DNA of 64,000 nt, taken from Tetraselmis striata. Its lineage: Eukaryota > Chlorophyta > Chlorodendrophyceae > Chlorodendrales > Chlorodendraceae. The stretch covers positions 1-64,000 of the forward strand of contig VCJN01002216.1 in NCBI GenBank assembly GCA_006384855.1. The letters are read 5' to 3'. How positions within the stretch are numbered: the stretch's first letter is position 1; every line of letters begins with the position of its first letter. The translations under genes and the position numbers were made by a program. Below, in pieces: positions 12,701 through 25,140 of the stretch. The notes under the pieces are model-generated. The model did not search any database. It was given only the letters and a program-made list of their open reading frames with translations, and was not told where the DNA came from.

Positions 12701-15700
12701 TTTCGGGGTCCTCCTCCTCCTCGTCCCCAGAGCCGCTCCCTGGGGCGGTGCCCTTTAGGAGCCCGCTTGCATCGGCCGCGAGAGCCACGCTGCGAATGCG
12801 CTCCCGCAGGCGCGCCGCCTGGGACGACATGCCATCCCGAAGCGGCAGCGGCGTGTTGGTTTGCTCATGATAAGTAGCTGATGAAACTGTCTAGGGGTGC
12901 CGGCGCTCCAATAAGAGCCCGTTGTATATAGAACTCCAAACTGAACCTGCATACAAGCTATGGAAACATTCCATGTAGTTCCGGGTTTGCTTCGCCTAGA
13001 TGTGACTTGTGGCAGGTATGGCGACCTCTTATTCGCAATGTTCTTACTCGTTCCCGGGGTGTCATGCTCACGCGGGGGCGCGGGCAGCGGGTGGGCAATG
13101 CGCTGCGCTTGGGCCGGGGGGAGGCCGGGGGGCGCACCGCCAGATACGCGGCGTCGCGCTCTTCGCGGATACACTCCACCTCAGCCGCCGCGGGCCGTGC
13201 CTGCGCCAGTTGCGCCCGCAGCTCCTCAATGGTGGAGCGCGCGGCGCGCAACTCCGCCCGCAGCTTGTCGTGCCCTTCTTCCGCCGCCTGTCTGGAATCC
13301 TGGCCGGACTGCAGTAGCGGGTGGGCGGCCGGGGCCTCGCTGCGCCGGCCTCCATCCGGAGACGGCACCGCCAGGGCGCTCCAGTCGCCCGCCGGTCCCC
13401 CGCCAGCCTGCAGCCGGGCGACCTCCGCCTCCAGGCGCGCCACCTCAGCGATGCGGTCCCCCAGCTCGCGGTCCGCTGCCGCCAGCGTCTCCTTCAAAAG
13501 GCCCAGCTCCTCACGCAACGAGTCCACCTGCGCGGCATGCGGTCATATATATACTCATACCCGCACATACATACACAAATAAAACGCTATACATAAATAC
13601 ACACACACACACGCACACACACACACACACATACATACATACATACATACATACATATGTTTGTATGCGCATACATATACATATGCACACGTAGATGTAC
13701 ATATGTGGTGCGGCAGCAGGGCGGGTCATCGCTCGCCCACCTCTATCTATCTATAATTCCTCTATAGTAGGTCAAGTTGTATGATGGTCAAATTGATACC
13801 AGTTGACGTCAGAAGTTACCCCATTTCAAGGATTCGGTGATGCCCTTCAACCACTCGCAGCGTCATGTATTTGACACCCCTCCCAGTGCTGATATTGGTG
13901 TATCGCCATCCAGGTGTAAGATATTGCTGGCGCGTGCTACTAAAAGGCATGAAATTAAGCCAAAAGATACAGATAAGCAATCTTACAAGCTATTGGCAGT
14001 CAGGCACTAGCGATACTGGCACGCACCTCGGCCCGCATGGCCTCCGCCTTCGCCCTCTGCTGCGCCGCACGCCGCGAAGCGAGGTCTCCCATGACGCGTG
14101 CACCCGCGCGCACCCAGCGGCTGCGCGCCATGCTGTGGTGGCGCTGCGCGCTGATGGCGCTCCGGGGCGAGGTGGCAGGGCTGCTGTCCTCATCTGCGGG
14201 GAGAACCACCTGCGGCGACAAAGGGGGGGGGGGGGGGGGGGGGGGCATCCGCGCAACCACCGTCAGCGCACACCTACAAACGCACCCCGCCAACCTAGTC
14301 GCCAACAAGAGCATTCCTAGGGACACTGCCTGCCACAGTCAGCCCCTGGGAACGATATGGCGCGTTCACTGTCTTGCAATGGGTGGACGGCATCATCCCT
14401 CACATACGGAAGGTGTACTCCGATCATCCTTTCGTCATTTTGGGTTCAGCGGTTCACCCATGTTGGGGCGCGGTAAAGGTCTTAAAGCATCTACACCTAT
14501 ATGATGTGAGGTTGCTCTCACGCTGTCCCGCAAAACTTGTCTCCCTCCCGTAAACCACCTACAGCTCCATTTAAGGTCTCTCTCTCTCTCTGTGCACAGA
14601 TTCCTCAACTCTGACAAGACATTTTTCAAGACAAGAAAAAGAATGCCGTATTAAAGTTTGAAATTTGACACGCACGCACAGACCATTTGGCCTTGCCAAA
14701 AGCCCATCCAGCAGGGACCATGCACTGCACCGACCGCACCTCCGTGCGCGCCGCCTCGAGCGCACGCTCCGCCTCAGCTCGGCCACTTCTTGCCACCTGC
14801 AGCGCCTGCGCGAGCTCCGCCTCCCGGTGCAGCGCGGCTGCCGAGTTGGCCGCCCCGGCCTGGGCCAGCTCCTCCCTCAGCCCCCGCAACTCCTGCCGCA
14901 TATCCCGCAGTTCCGCCCGCAGCTGGTCGCGCTCCGACATCAGACGATCCGCGCGCGCTTCCGCCTCCGCGTTGGCCGCCTGCCAGGGGAGTAGAGAAGT
15001 GCGGTGTGAGACTGGAGGGATAGCCATGCCACCGCCCCAGCCGCAACGCACCCAGCCTGAAAACTTTACGAGCACCAGAAGAGGGCAGGCAGAAAAGAGC
15101 ACCGGCCAAGCTCAGGGGATTAGGTTTCGGAGTATTTGAAATGGGCGGTGTGGTTTCGGAGCATGCATGGTTGACATTATGCGTGTGGGGCGTCATGTGT
15201 GCGAGGTTATAGATTCACATTGCCAGTAGTTTAGGCATTGTTGTTTCAGAGCATGTGATTTGGGCTTCGGAGCATTTGGCATATCGAAGCGGGCTGTGTG
15301 GATTCGGAACATCTATATGTTGAGAGAGTGCTTTCGGGGCATATGGTATGATCGGATTGCACTCACTCAGGAGCAGCTGTGTGAGTGTTGTGGCTTGGGA
15401 GAATGTGAAGCAGGCGGTATTATGGTTTCGGAGCATGAAGCGCTTGCTGAGAGGTCGAGCATTGCACGCTTGACGCAACAGTTGTCCGGATGATGCTGTG
15501 CGGGCGCCATCAGGTGAGAGCTACGAGGGTTGCAGCACCGGCGGCAAGGGGGGGGGGGGGGGGGGGGAGGCGCACCCACGCGCCATCGCCTCTCACCCTG
15601 TCGCCCGCGTTGGTGTGCGCGTTGATGAGGGAGAGCAGGCTGGCGAGGTCCGCACGCAGCTGGCCTGCCGCCGCGCGCAGCTCCGCCGCCTCCGTCTCCG

Positions 15701-18700
15701 CGCCCGGCGCCGGCTTGAGCAGCTCCAGCAGCAGCTCCGCACCGTCAAGCACCCCGAGGTACGCTGCCTGCGCCTCTGCCAGCCGTCCGGCAAGCACCTC
15801 CCGCTGGCCCGCCAGCTCCAGCACGCGCCCCTGCAGATGCTCCAGCCGCGAGTTGAGCCGCTCAGCCAGCGCCTCCTCCTCCTCCCCCTCCCCGCCCTCG
15901 CTCTCCGCCCCCTGCGTCGCCCTGCTCAGCGCCCGCAGTAGTTCCTTTGCCTCGGCCAGGGACGCCTTCGTGGCAGCCAGCTCGTGGCGCAGCGCCCGCT
16001 CCGTCTCCTGTCGCCGCACATCCCCTTCCACATTGTCCACACAGCCGTCGCTGATGCTGGCTTTGGCGCGGCCCAGCTCCTGCGCAACAACAATAGCGGC
16101 TGAGCTTACTAGGCAGGGTCGCAGAAGGCCACCACATGTAGCGCGGCTTTAGAGGCGGCCAGGACGGCGGAGGGGGGACGGGAAGGGGCACCTGGTGGAG
16201 TTCCCGCAGGAATCCTGGCGCAGCTCCAATGGTGCCGAGTGCCTGTGAGGGAGGAATGAAAGCACAGGCAGAGTGAAATTCAGCCTGGGTGGACCGGCAC
16301 TTCACACGTGCGCACTTTTGTGCTGGAAAGATGCAGTTGCAAAGGGCCGCGCTTCCACAAGTGTCATCTCCGTCCATACTGTTGTTTTGCGCATGCAGTG
16401 GCCGCCTCCGTGGCCACGCTCGGGAACGGTGGGGGAGTGAAGGGGGGGAGGGGGGTCATCTTTGCACCTGCAGCGCTGCCTGCGCCTCGCCCTCCAGGTC
16501 GTCCAGCTGCGCAAACAGCGCGCGCGTCTGCGCCTGCTCCCGCCGCAGCGCCCCCCGCAGCGCCTCCGCGTCGGCGGCTGCCGCCCGACGCGCCTCTAGC
16601 GCCCCAGCCAGCTCCGCGCGCATTGCCTCCGCCGCCGCGCGCCCATCCGTGACCGCTGCCCCCAGTTGCGCCTCCCTCAGCCGCCCCACCTCGCGGCGCG
16701 CCTCCTCGGCTGCCGCGTCTGCCAGGAGCGCTGCCTCAGTCGCTGCCTCAGCGTCACGCCGCAGCCGATCCACCTCTGCCCGCAGGAGTGGCACTTCGTC
16801 GGGACTGCTTCCCGGGGAGAATGGCGCAGAGCCCTCAGCGGGTGGCTCTGCTGACTCCCGGATTGCGTGGGGCTGGGCGCCGGATGCGGAAGAGGGGTAC
16901 TCAAGCGGGTGACGTGGAGACGAGGGCGGCGGCAATAAGTCAGCGCCCTCCCCCAACGCCTCCTCCGCCGCAGCCTTCCAGTGCAGCGCCTCCTCCGCCA
17001 GCGTGCGGTTGTCCACCTGCGCCTCTACCAGCCGCTGCTTCAGCAGCTCCAGGTCCGCGGCCACGTCGATGCTGCCCACCGCGACAGCGCTCCGCTGCGC
17101 CTCCAGCCACGCCAGTGCCGCCTCCAGCCCGCCCTCAGCGCAGCCCGACTGCACGCTCTCCGCGGTGCTGCGCCGGCTGCTGCGCGCGCTTCCGCCCTCG
17201 CCCGCGTGAGACAGCCGATGCAGGCGCAGCACAGAGCGCAGCAACGCCTCAAGGTCGCCCGTCACCGCGGCGGCAAGCCCCGACAAAGACTCCTCGGAAC
17301 CATCATCGCCAGCGGCCAGCATCCGCGCGGAACTCAGCTCCGCCCGCGCATCGCTGACATCACCCACGAGCGCCGCCCAAAGCTCGGCATCCGACGCATG
17401 CGTGGCTGCATTTGGGAGGCACACCGCCGACGCGAGCTCATCGCGAAAACTAGCCGAAAGCGCTTCGGGCTGTGGCCCTTTTCCGATGTCGCGCCCCGGG
17501 CTTTGAGGCGAGATCATGACCTGCATGCGACCCTCAGGAGCGGAAGGTGGCGTGATGGAGCCTGGCGGATGCGGCGACATTGTCGGCAACAGTCGTTGCA
17601 GGGGCGCCAGAGCTTGGAGGCCGCGCGCGGTTGCGTCCGCCAGCTCGGCAGCCAAGTGGCGCTGCGCTGCTGCCGCGCCGGCGACCGCCTCCATGGCGCG
17701 TCCCAGCGAAGCTCCAAACGTTTCGGGCGGAAGTTCGCCGGCGTCGACCGCGTTGCCCGTGGTCGATGGAGTTCTGGGGTTTCGCTCGCTGCCGGCCCGT
17801 AGGGTGGCGGCCATGTCGGAGAGCCGTTTCGCGGCGGTGGTAGAGCGCTCGGGGGCGGCTGCTATATTGCTGTCGGCAAGCGCGGCAACGCCGGCCATCT
17901 CAAGGAGGACGTCGCTCCGCGCGTGCAGGTACGCGGCGAGCTCGCGCACCTCCGAGAGCGCGGGGGCCGTAGCGGCCGCCTCAGCGGAGAGTCGACGTGA
18001 CAACTCGACGAAACCAGCCTCCGCGGCCGACTCGGTGCGCCTCAACTCCACCATCAAGGATCCCCGCGAGTCGAGCACCGTCGCCAGCTGACCCTGCACA
18101 GCGCGCAACTGGCCCAAGGTCGCCTCGTGGCGCGCCAACGTCGCGTCCGCCTCGGCTCGGGCGGAGGTGGCGTCGCGGCCAGCCTCCGACGCCTGCCCCG
18201 CCAGCAGCACCAGCCGCGCCTCCAGTTGGTCGATGTGCTGGCGGAGCTGGGCTGTCTGCACGACCGCCGCCTCCGCCTTGGACGCCTCCGTGTCGCGCTC
18301 GCCCAGCAGCCGACCGACCACCTTCCGCAGCTGCTGCACCTCCTCGTCGGACAGGGTGCCGCCATCCGTCGATGACGAGGCACGGTGTCGACGCTGCTGA
18401 CCCTCCGGTGTCATGGCGTCTTGCAGCGTGCTCGCCGCCAGCTGGGTCACAAGCTCGGTGAGGGCGTCCCCGGGCGAGGGCGGTTGCGCGCCGGGCTGCG
18501 ATGACCTCGAATTGCCTTTCGCGGGGCTGTCGCTCGTTCCCTCGCCTCGTCTGAGAGCGTCCCTCGAAAGCATGACGAGGTGGGCCTCGAGTCGGTCGCG
18601 CGCGACGCTCACCTCTCGAAGGCGCTCGCGCAGCTGGTCCGCCTCTTGCGCGGCAGAACCCTGTACAAGGCGTGCGGTACAGGTGAATTAAACTAAACTC

Positions 18701-21700
18701 GTCGTACTCGCTAACCTGGCAGAATTTGCGCATCGATTGCAGGGTTGATCGATTTAGGTCGCACTTACAACCTGGGACCAAAGCAATCGGAGCAAGTCGG
18801 GGTCTCCCCATCCCAAGCTGCCAATTGCCGCAGAGCAGATACGAAAAAGTGAGGGGTGAAACGCCAGCCATGCGGCCGCGAGTATAAAGGCAAGCCCGAC
18901 CCAAAGCTACAGGGAGCGAAATACCTTTTCGAGGATAAGGGCGTCGCATCTCCGCGCTGCGGTCTCTGCCGCCGCTTTAGCGATGCCTACCTCATGGCGC
19001 AGCTCTCGCTCGCTTCGCTGAGAGGCTGTCAACTCGGCGCGAAGAGAAATGCACGTCTGCTCCACTGATCGCACACGGTTGGCCGAGCTCGGCGGCGATG
19101 TGGTTCGCGCCGCTCTGACAGGCGACCACTCCCGCAGGGAGCTGCTGGCGATGCTGTGGTCGGTTAAGTTGTCTACGGCAAAGCTCACTTCTTCTCCATC
19201 GCCTTCAAGATGCAAAGCGGGGTGGTTGGCCATGCTCTGCAAACTATGAAGACGCCAACCCTCCACCTGCGCCTACGATACGGATGCGGATGGAATGATC
19301 TTGCATTGGGTCAATCTCTTTCAGTGTGTCAGTTTGATTGCCCTACTGTTAGAACAGGAAACACAGGCATAAACAACAATGCGCGGACACACCAGTGGTG
19401 CATGCTGAGCCGGTATATAATAATGGCCAGCGTGTAGTTGAGTGCATGCTCTGTGCGCGCTATCAGGCATTCAGTGCTGCTTTGCAAAGCTCGGCATATC
19501 CTAGAGCACACCTCCAGCATGGAGACCTCGCACACCAGATCGCGGTTGTGCTCCTCGTGCGCGGCGAGGTCGACGTCTCTCAGGCTGAGCTCCGCCCGCA
19601 GCTGCTCAATCTTGTCCATCGCGTCCTGGACGGCCTCCCAGGCATTGGAATCCTCATTACCCACGGCGCCCTACAGACGCAGGGCCCAGGGGTAGGGCGG
19701 GCGTCAACAGCTCAGCGAGGTGCGTAAGGTCAATGCCAATGACATTACGCAAGTACATCCAGCCCAGGCAAAGAGTTTCCAAATGATTGGGCATGCGCTA
19801 CCTCCAGCCACTTGGCAATTGTCTTCGTTGGCGCTCTCAGATTTCGCAGCTCCCGAACCAGCTCCTGCACCAGAGCAGACGCAATCAGTGTGTACAAACA
19901 AGCATGTTCCTCAACTTGTATGTGTGCCTTGCAGGCAGGCCTGGAAGGGTAGGTGCGGCCCCACCACTCACCCGCGGCAAAACGTCAGGAGCGTCATTGG
20001 ATCCAAAGCGCTGCACAATGTTCGCCGCCCGTTCCACAAAGTCGCGCAGGACAGTGAGGAAGGAAGTGCGTGCATGCAGAACTCGCTGCAGCTCCTCGGT
20101 CTCTCCCTGCATGACCGACCAGCGCCCAACATTAAATGATAGCAAGGGCGGGCCAGAATCATGCCTGTAATGTGAAAGTGCGAATACAGGAAGCGTGCGT
20201 GCCTTGAGCCCGGTCCAAGCCTCCTCGCTGCTTAGGGTCCTTCGCATCTTTGCAGCCTCCAGCTCCGCGCTCTTTCTCTGCAACACAGCCGCATCACACA
20301 TAATTGAACAATTGCGGGGAAAATTCGTGGGGGGCGCCCCTGTGTTGCATGTGAGGTGCCTGGATCCAGGGCCACTAGCCGAGAAAGTTGCAGACGCGCC
20401 ATACCTCCAGCTCCGCTGTCGCAGAAGACAGCTGCTGCTTCAGCTCTTCCACTTGGCGCACCGTTGCAGCAGCCTGAGACAAGTGTGCAACACGGAAAGT
20501 GGGACCAGACGCCCTGAGCGAGGGCAATTAACCTCTCGCCACCTCGCCATCTCCCAGTCAGCCCCATCACCCCACATAGGCCACAGACTCCAGGGAGGTC
20601 AGCGAGACACCCACCCGTTCGCCCTGAGCTGTGGAGGATTCCAAGGCTGACTGCAGGTGGAGGCGCAATTCTTCTGTTTCGCGTGTCTTTTGCTGCACTT
20701 GCTGCAACTGGGCACAGAGCGGGGCGGCGGCGTCAGCAGAGACAGCAATTCAACCTCCGGATGGTGCGGTGACGGCGCGTGTGCCTGCCTTAACCCAGCA
20801 GTGTATATGTTATAAGGCAGACGGGTCAGCAGCATACCAGCTGATGCGTGGACTCTGCCTGCCGCTGCTGAGCGCGGTGAGACTCGGCTTTGGCTGCCTG
20901 GAGTGCCTCTTCAAGGTCGCGGATGCGGGCGTCCTTCCTGTCCCTGCCCTCATTCAGTTGCTCTGCTTGCTCGGTCCTCGCTTGCTGAGCACCTGCCTTG
21001 GCCTCAGCAAGCTTCTCCCGTAGCTCCACAATCGTAGTAGAAGCGGTCATTGCGTCCTCCCGCAACCTGGACACCTCCGCATCCCGTTCGCTCAGCTGCC
21101 CACCCATGCGGGATGCCTCAGCATGGATCTTGGCCAGGCTGTCGCGCATGGAATCCAGCTCCTGCAGATGCTCCCGGGCTGCGGTCAACGCTGCCTCCGC
21201 CTTGCGCCGCTGGGTCACCTCAGCACGGAGCTCTTCCTCAACCTTCCTCACCTCCGCCTTTGCTGCAGCTTCTGCCTCCTTGGCCTTGCTCAAGTTGCGT
21301 TGCAGCGACTTGGAGAGCTCCTCCGCCATATCGGCGCGGTCGCGAAGCACGCTCTTCTCCGTGCCCAGCAGGCTGACAGCGGCCTCCAGCTCTGCACATT
21401 GCTTCTGAGTGTCCAACACATCCACACCCTAGTGAGCGCTGAGGGACAGCCCCCCCCCCCCCCCCCCCCCCCCAAACCTCCTCCCCGTACCCATGGCAAA
21501 CATCACCATCATGCACAACAAGCACAGTCACCTGCATTGCCTGGACAGCGGCACTGCTGTCTGTCAGCTGCCCCCTGTCCCCGCTCCTCATCGCCTCCAT
21601 GCTGCTCACAGCGTCATTGTAAGCTACCAACAGTGAGTGCACCTGGTAATCATGGGGCCATGCATGGCCGCCGTCAGTTTCCATCGGGGTGCTGCTGTTG

Positions 21701-24418
21701 CCAGGGGCGGGGTTGTGCTACTCGCACTGCCGACTGCAGATCAATGGCCGGGATGCCGGTGCACTCACCTGGGCGTCGAGCGATTCTCCTTCGATCCCGG
21801 CGTCTTTGATCCGGCACTGAATGTCCGCACTGCCAGCGGCAGCGGCCTGCGCTTTGTCCCGCAGCACCCACACCTGCGCCATCACCCAGCATGCTACGCA
21901 TCAGCCGCTGCCGTCGTTTGCAGCGTCCAAACGACTACAGAGCCTGAACTGCCACTCATGACGTGTCGCGTGAGGTTCCCTTCAAACGAGGCGCACCGTC
22001 TGCCTCAGACGCGCGTTTTCCTCCTCGAGGGTGTCCATGTCGCCGGCGGATGTGTAGGAAGTCCTTTTCGGCGCCGAGCCCAGCTTCCCAAGGTCCATGG
22101 ACATGGAATCATCCATGGTGTACGACGTTGCAGCGTCAATGTTCTGAGCCTCAATGCACTGGACCTCCTCGAGCTCCTGTGTGAGACGCTTGTGCTGCGC
22201 AGCGGTGAATCCAAGAGGGTGTCAGCGCCCCGGGGGGGGGGGGAGGGGGGGGGGGGGGGTGCGACAGCACCGGTGGCCTGCAGAACAGTCAAGTTCCTGC
22301 CAGGAAGGTGTTGCCGGAGGAACACACTGCGGCAAACAAAGCACTGGTGGCATTATAATCCACACCTCGCTCTGGAGGTCCGCCAACTCTGATCGCGTGT
22401 GCTCCAGCTCCATTGTGGAGGCCTACACAGCCGGGTTGCTCCATGTCAATGGCAGGGGCCACAGCATTGCAGTGTCCAAAGCACATGTACACGCGAGGAC
22501 TCTGAACAAGACGGCCTGTCACGCTCCTCCGACTCACCTCAAGCTCCTGCGACACCCGTAGGAGTTCGTCCAACCCCCTCTCGTTGCCGCCCATCAGCTG
22601 CCGCTGTGCGACAAGCCTCACCTGGCGCGGAAAGGACATTCCCATTGCGCATGACAAATCGCTGACACAGCCTTCTCCAACAGAAATGCAGGAGGGCAGT
22701 TTGCCGGGCGGCGCCGCTCACCTGGAGATCATTCAGCTCGCGCTGCGCCAGCTTCGCCGCATCGTACACCTGGAACAACACCTGCTGCGAGCGATGTGCC
22801 TCCTGCGGACGACGGGCCAGCAGTGTGCCAAATGCATCAGCACACAGCAAGATCAAGCGCGGAGGTTTTAGCGCAATGGGATCAGCTTTTCTTTTTAGGG
22901 GCTGGCAGTGGCCGGCGCATAGCCACTTCCATGCTACAGCAATGGGGAGATCTCGGGAAGAGACATGGGAGGCGTATGATGGGAAGGGTGAGCGAGGTGT
23001 GGGGGGAAGGGGGGGGGGGAGGGGGGGGGTAGAGCATGACATGCACCTGGCGCGCGCTCAAGGCGTCTGTTTCCGCCACAGTGGCAACCGTGCGAAACAC
23101 TGTAGCTGCCGCTGACCCGTGCACCTCCTCCGTTGCCGCTGACACCAGCTGCAGGAGCTGCTCCACCTGCCACCCACACGACTGTTAACGCATGGGCCAC
23201 AGCTGCTGGGCTAAGCCCGGCCCGCAATGCTTAGGTCCTGCCCCCCCCCCCCCCCCCCCCCACCCCACCTGGTTGGCCAGCTGAGCATTGGTGTCTTGCA
23301 GATCGGACACCGCGTCGCTGTATCCTGCCATGCCAGGCCTGGAGGAGGAGGGCGCCATGCCGGGTGAGCTCGCGGCTTCCATCTCCTGCAGTCGCGCCTC
23401 CAGAAGCTCTATCTCCCCCTCAGCATCCGTCAGCTGCCCCTTCAGCAGGTCGTTCTCTCCCTGCAGCGCCCGCATGTCGCCCTCGCATTGTTCCAGCACC
23501 TCCGCCGCATGCGCTCGCATCCGGGCCTGCGCAAAGCAGGCATCCACCCAGCCATCATCGCCCAGTCATCATTGCCTGCAATCTGCCTCCTTGTCCCCAT
23601 TTCTGATGCAGAGGCCATGCGTGCCGCATGACTGCCCAGTTGAGAACGCTGCTGAGCGCGCACCGCGGTATCACTTGCAGCGGACGCGAGCTCTGCCTCC
23701 AGCTGCTCCACCTTTGATTGTAGTCGGCGCACTTCGAGCAAAGCGGGTGGCAGAGGCGGCTGAGTATCCGCGGAGCTGCGCCTACTCTCCAACGCCCGCA
23801 TGCTGCAATGCAACATGCATGTCAGTGTGCATGGACATCAAAGCGGCAAAGTGCGCAGAGCCCCGGGTGCCAAGGCGAGCCCCACCTTCCAGCAGCGGAG
23901 GTGCTGTGCTGCTCAAAGCGTTGCTTCAACGAGCTAACGGAGCCAGTCTCCCGCCGCGGGGACGCTCTGTGGGCCTGCTACGCCCACACGTACGGCTCAG
24001 CCCCTGGCGCATGCTGGCGCTTCTGGTGCGTATCGCTGTTGGCCCAGCCGGCAGCACTCAAATCACGAAGTCGCACATGAACGCATCGCCAAGACGCTGT
24101 GGTGTTTCACTGCCACACAGCGGGACATACCGCTTCTGTCTCAGACGCGCTCTCCTCAAAAGAGTCGCCATGTGTATCCTCCAGACTGCCTGTGGAAACC
24201 CAGCGGCCTTTGCTTCATGCGTGTTTATATGACCCCATCCATCCTCCCAACTCCCACGCATACACCCTCCGCCATCGCACAATCGCACCTTCCCGGCCGC
24301 TCCCCTCCTCGCTCTCCTCGCCGTCGCGGCTGGACCGGGCCGACACACCCAGCCCATCACCGCTCCCGGTCGTGTCGCTGTCGCTGTCGCTGTCTGGGTC
24401 GCTGCTGCGCAGCGGCAT
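3396..24418 (-). CDS. Giant coiled-coil protein with a C-terminal, kinesin-14-like but motif-less motor domain
   Basis: Start ATG at 24418 opens an acidic Ser/Asp leader; stop at 3396. My exons, in transcript order: 24418-24289, 24189-24131, ~23976-23886, 23802-23664, 23526-23269, 23166-23047, ~22800-22722, 22621-22538, 22422-22366, 22194-21997, ~21872-21766, ~21643-21531, ~21430-20838, ~20710-20610, ~20472-20404, ~20280-20204, ~20110-19971, ~19867-19803, ~19675-19515, ~19265-18925, 18660-16468, ~16243-16191, ~16081-15602, ~14981-14742, ~14211-14028, ~13529-13137, ~12834-12674, ~12231-12086, ~11912-11770, ~11452-11345, then the motor exons from 10351. Where checked, splice sites are GT-AG and phases agree (for example phase 1 at 24289/24189, phase 2 at 23886/23802). 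Most exons up to 11345 are heptad-rich Glu/Arg/Leu/Ala coiled coil, for example LREKLAEAKAGAQQARTE. Total about 2,900 residues. N-terminal coil plus C-terminal motor is the kinesin-14 layout. It could instead be two adjacent genes, but I find no stop or new start between the parts. Confidence 0.72.
4026..4790. repeat. 54-bp tandem array in the last intron of the giant gene
   Basis: About fourteen units beginning GTGGTTTCGGAGTATTTG, each near 54 bp, with point changes. A second phrase, GGAGGCGCCATTTTGTGTG, occurs at about 4318 and 4739, so there is a higher-order period near 420 bp. Because 54 is divisible by three, long frames stay open on both strands (an 18-residue repeat on each), but the array lies between two phased exons (5155 and 3545) and is best read as intronic. 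Each unit carries the window-wide GTTTCGGAG motif. Confidence 0.88.
6504..6545. repeat. (GA)n microsatellite
   Basis: About twenty GA dinucleotides within an intron of the giant gene, upstream (on the transcript) of the exon at 6308-6171. Confidence 0.95.
9721..9773. repeat. (CA)n microsatellite
   Basis: About 25 CA dinucleotides in the intron between the first two motor exons of the giant gene. Confidence 0.95.
10750..11085. repeat. CCCA/CCCG run and a ~123-bp tandem duplication in an intron
   Basis: 10760-10792 is a CCCACCCG-type run. A block with ACTCGCTACTCGCTGCTGG, an A-run and CTCTGGTACTTCAAAG starts near 10849 and again near 10970, a period of about 123 bp, followed by a third partial piece. 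It lies between the exons at 11345 and 10351. Confidence 0.8.
12440..12562. repeat. Cluster of inverted TGCTCCGAAACC motifs
   Basis: Three copies of the dispersed 12-mer in minus orientation (near 12446, 12472 and 12548) inside an intron of the giant gene. Confidence 0.8.
13560..13690. repeat. (CA)n / (CATA)n microsatellite
   Basis: ACAC and CATACATA runs directly upstream, on the transcript, of the exon starting near 13529. Confidence 0.9.
15120..15440. repeat. Degenerate cluster of the GGTTTCGGAGCAT motif
   Basis: At least seven variants (for example near 15124, 15151, 15244, 15266, 15303, 15331 and 15425), spaced irregularly, in the intron between the exons at 15602 and 14981. Spacing is about 20-95 bp, unlike the regular 54-bp array at 4026. 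Confidence 0.75.
16468..18660 (-). other. Giant central exon (about 731 codons) of the coiled-coil gene
   Basis: An uninterrupted minus-strand frame bounded by the acceptor TACAG at 18661 and the donor CAG|GTGCAA at 16468. It starts GSAAQEADQLRERLREVS and continues as Ala/Glu/Arg heptads broken by Ser/Pro linkers. It is by far the longest exon of the gene; its neighbours are 17-160 codons. Nothing enzymatic is visible. Confidence 0.85.
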
Positions 24419-24954
24419 GGTCGTCCTATAGTCTCGAATTGACGAGCTCCTGCCGCCGCGACAACGTTGCTCGCGTCCGCTGTTCAGCCGCCTTTGCCTG
24501 CACTGCTCTGCCCCCTTCACACCGGCTGCTCCCGACCAGGACCAGCCTGCGCGAGGTGGGACGGCGTGACTGTGTGTCGGTCGATTTGGCCTGGCAAAGT
24601 AAGGTATGAGGGGGTAGCCCGCAGTCGCAGCAGGGAAAGGCAGCTCAACTCTCGATGAGTGGGTGTTCGCCAGCCAGCAGCAGCCAGCAGGGACCAGCAA
24701 GTACCCGTAGTCGCGACGAAGTCGCTGTTAGCATTACCCCGTTCATGCTCGGTTCGTTGACTTTCATAGAAGATAATTTCAAACGAGTCTAATTTTGCCA
24801 AAATAATGCGAGGGCATACTTACATGAAAGAAGCGCCAATTTATATGGCTAGCTAGGAACGCTCAGCGAAAGGGGCGGGAAAGGGGGAAGTCGGAGGCGG
24901 TACCTGCAAGGCGGAAACGGAAAACAAGAGGCTGCTGCCGAAGGCAGCGAGGTG
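24419..24954. other. 5' flank of the giant coiled-coil gene
   Basis: No supported coding frame. It should hold the promoter of the minus-strand giant gene, but I cannot point to a definite core-promoter element. Confidence 0.4.
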
Positions 24955-25140
24955 AAAGATGGCAGGCGAGCTGCTGCTGGCTGTCCTACTACTAAGTAGC
25001 ACCCCGGCCAGAAGCGCAAGGCTCGCGGGCGACATGGCAACCTGTACGGATGAAACATGATGGTACCGGTAACTTAACCGGTTGAAACCACCAACAGACC
25101 GTACGGGTTGCACTAGGACAGTTAAATTGTTGGGAAACCC
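24955..25140. repeat. Direct repeat, copy 1 (~185 bp)
   Basis: Begins GATGGCAGGCGAGCTGCTG, contains AAGTAGCACCCCGGCC and GTTGAAACCACCAACAGACC, and ends near TTGTTGGGAAACC. A diverged copy in the same orientation lies at 28910-29098. The pair brackets about 3.8 kb of repeat-rich DNA and could be terminal repeats of a non-autonomous element; I see no primer-binding site or polypurine tract to confirm this. Confidence 0.8.

Larger units (their letters stand above)
6770..23260. repeat. Set of long G/C homopolymers in introns of the giant gene
   Basis: G tracts on the plus strand at about 6770, 7031, 7071, 7424, 8119, 8300, 8612, 10380, 12651, 14222, 15547, 22231 and 22999. C tracts on the plus strand at about 21452 and 23240. 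On the transcript, 13 of these 15 are poly-C. Most lie within about 10-50 bases of a splice site, for example just after the donors at 8165 and 15602 and just before the acceptor at 14211. Confidence 0.85.
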
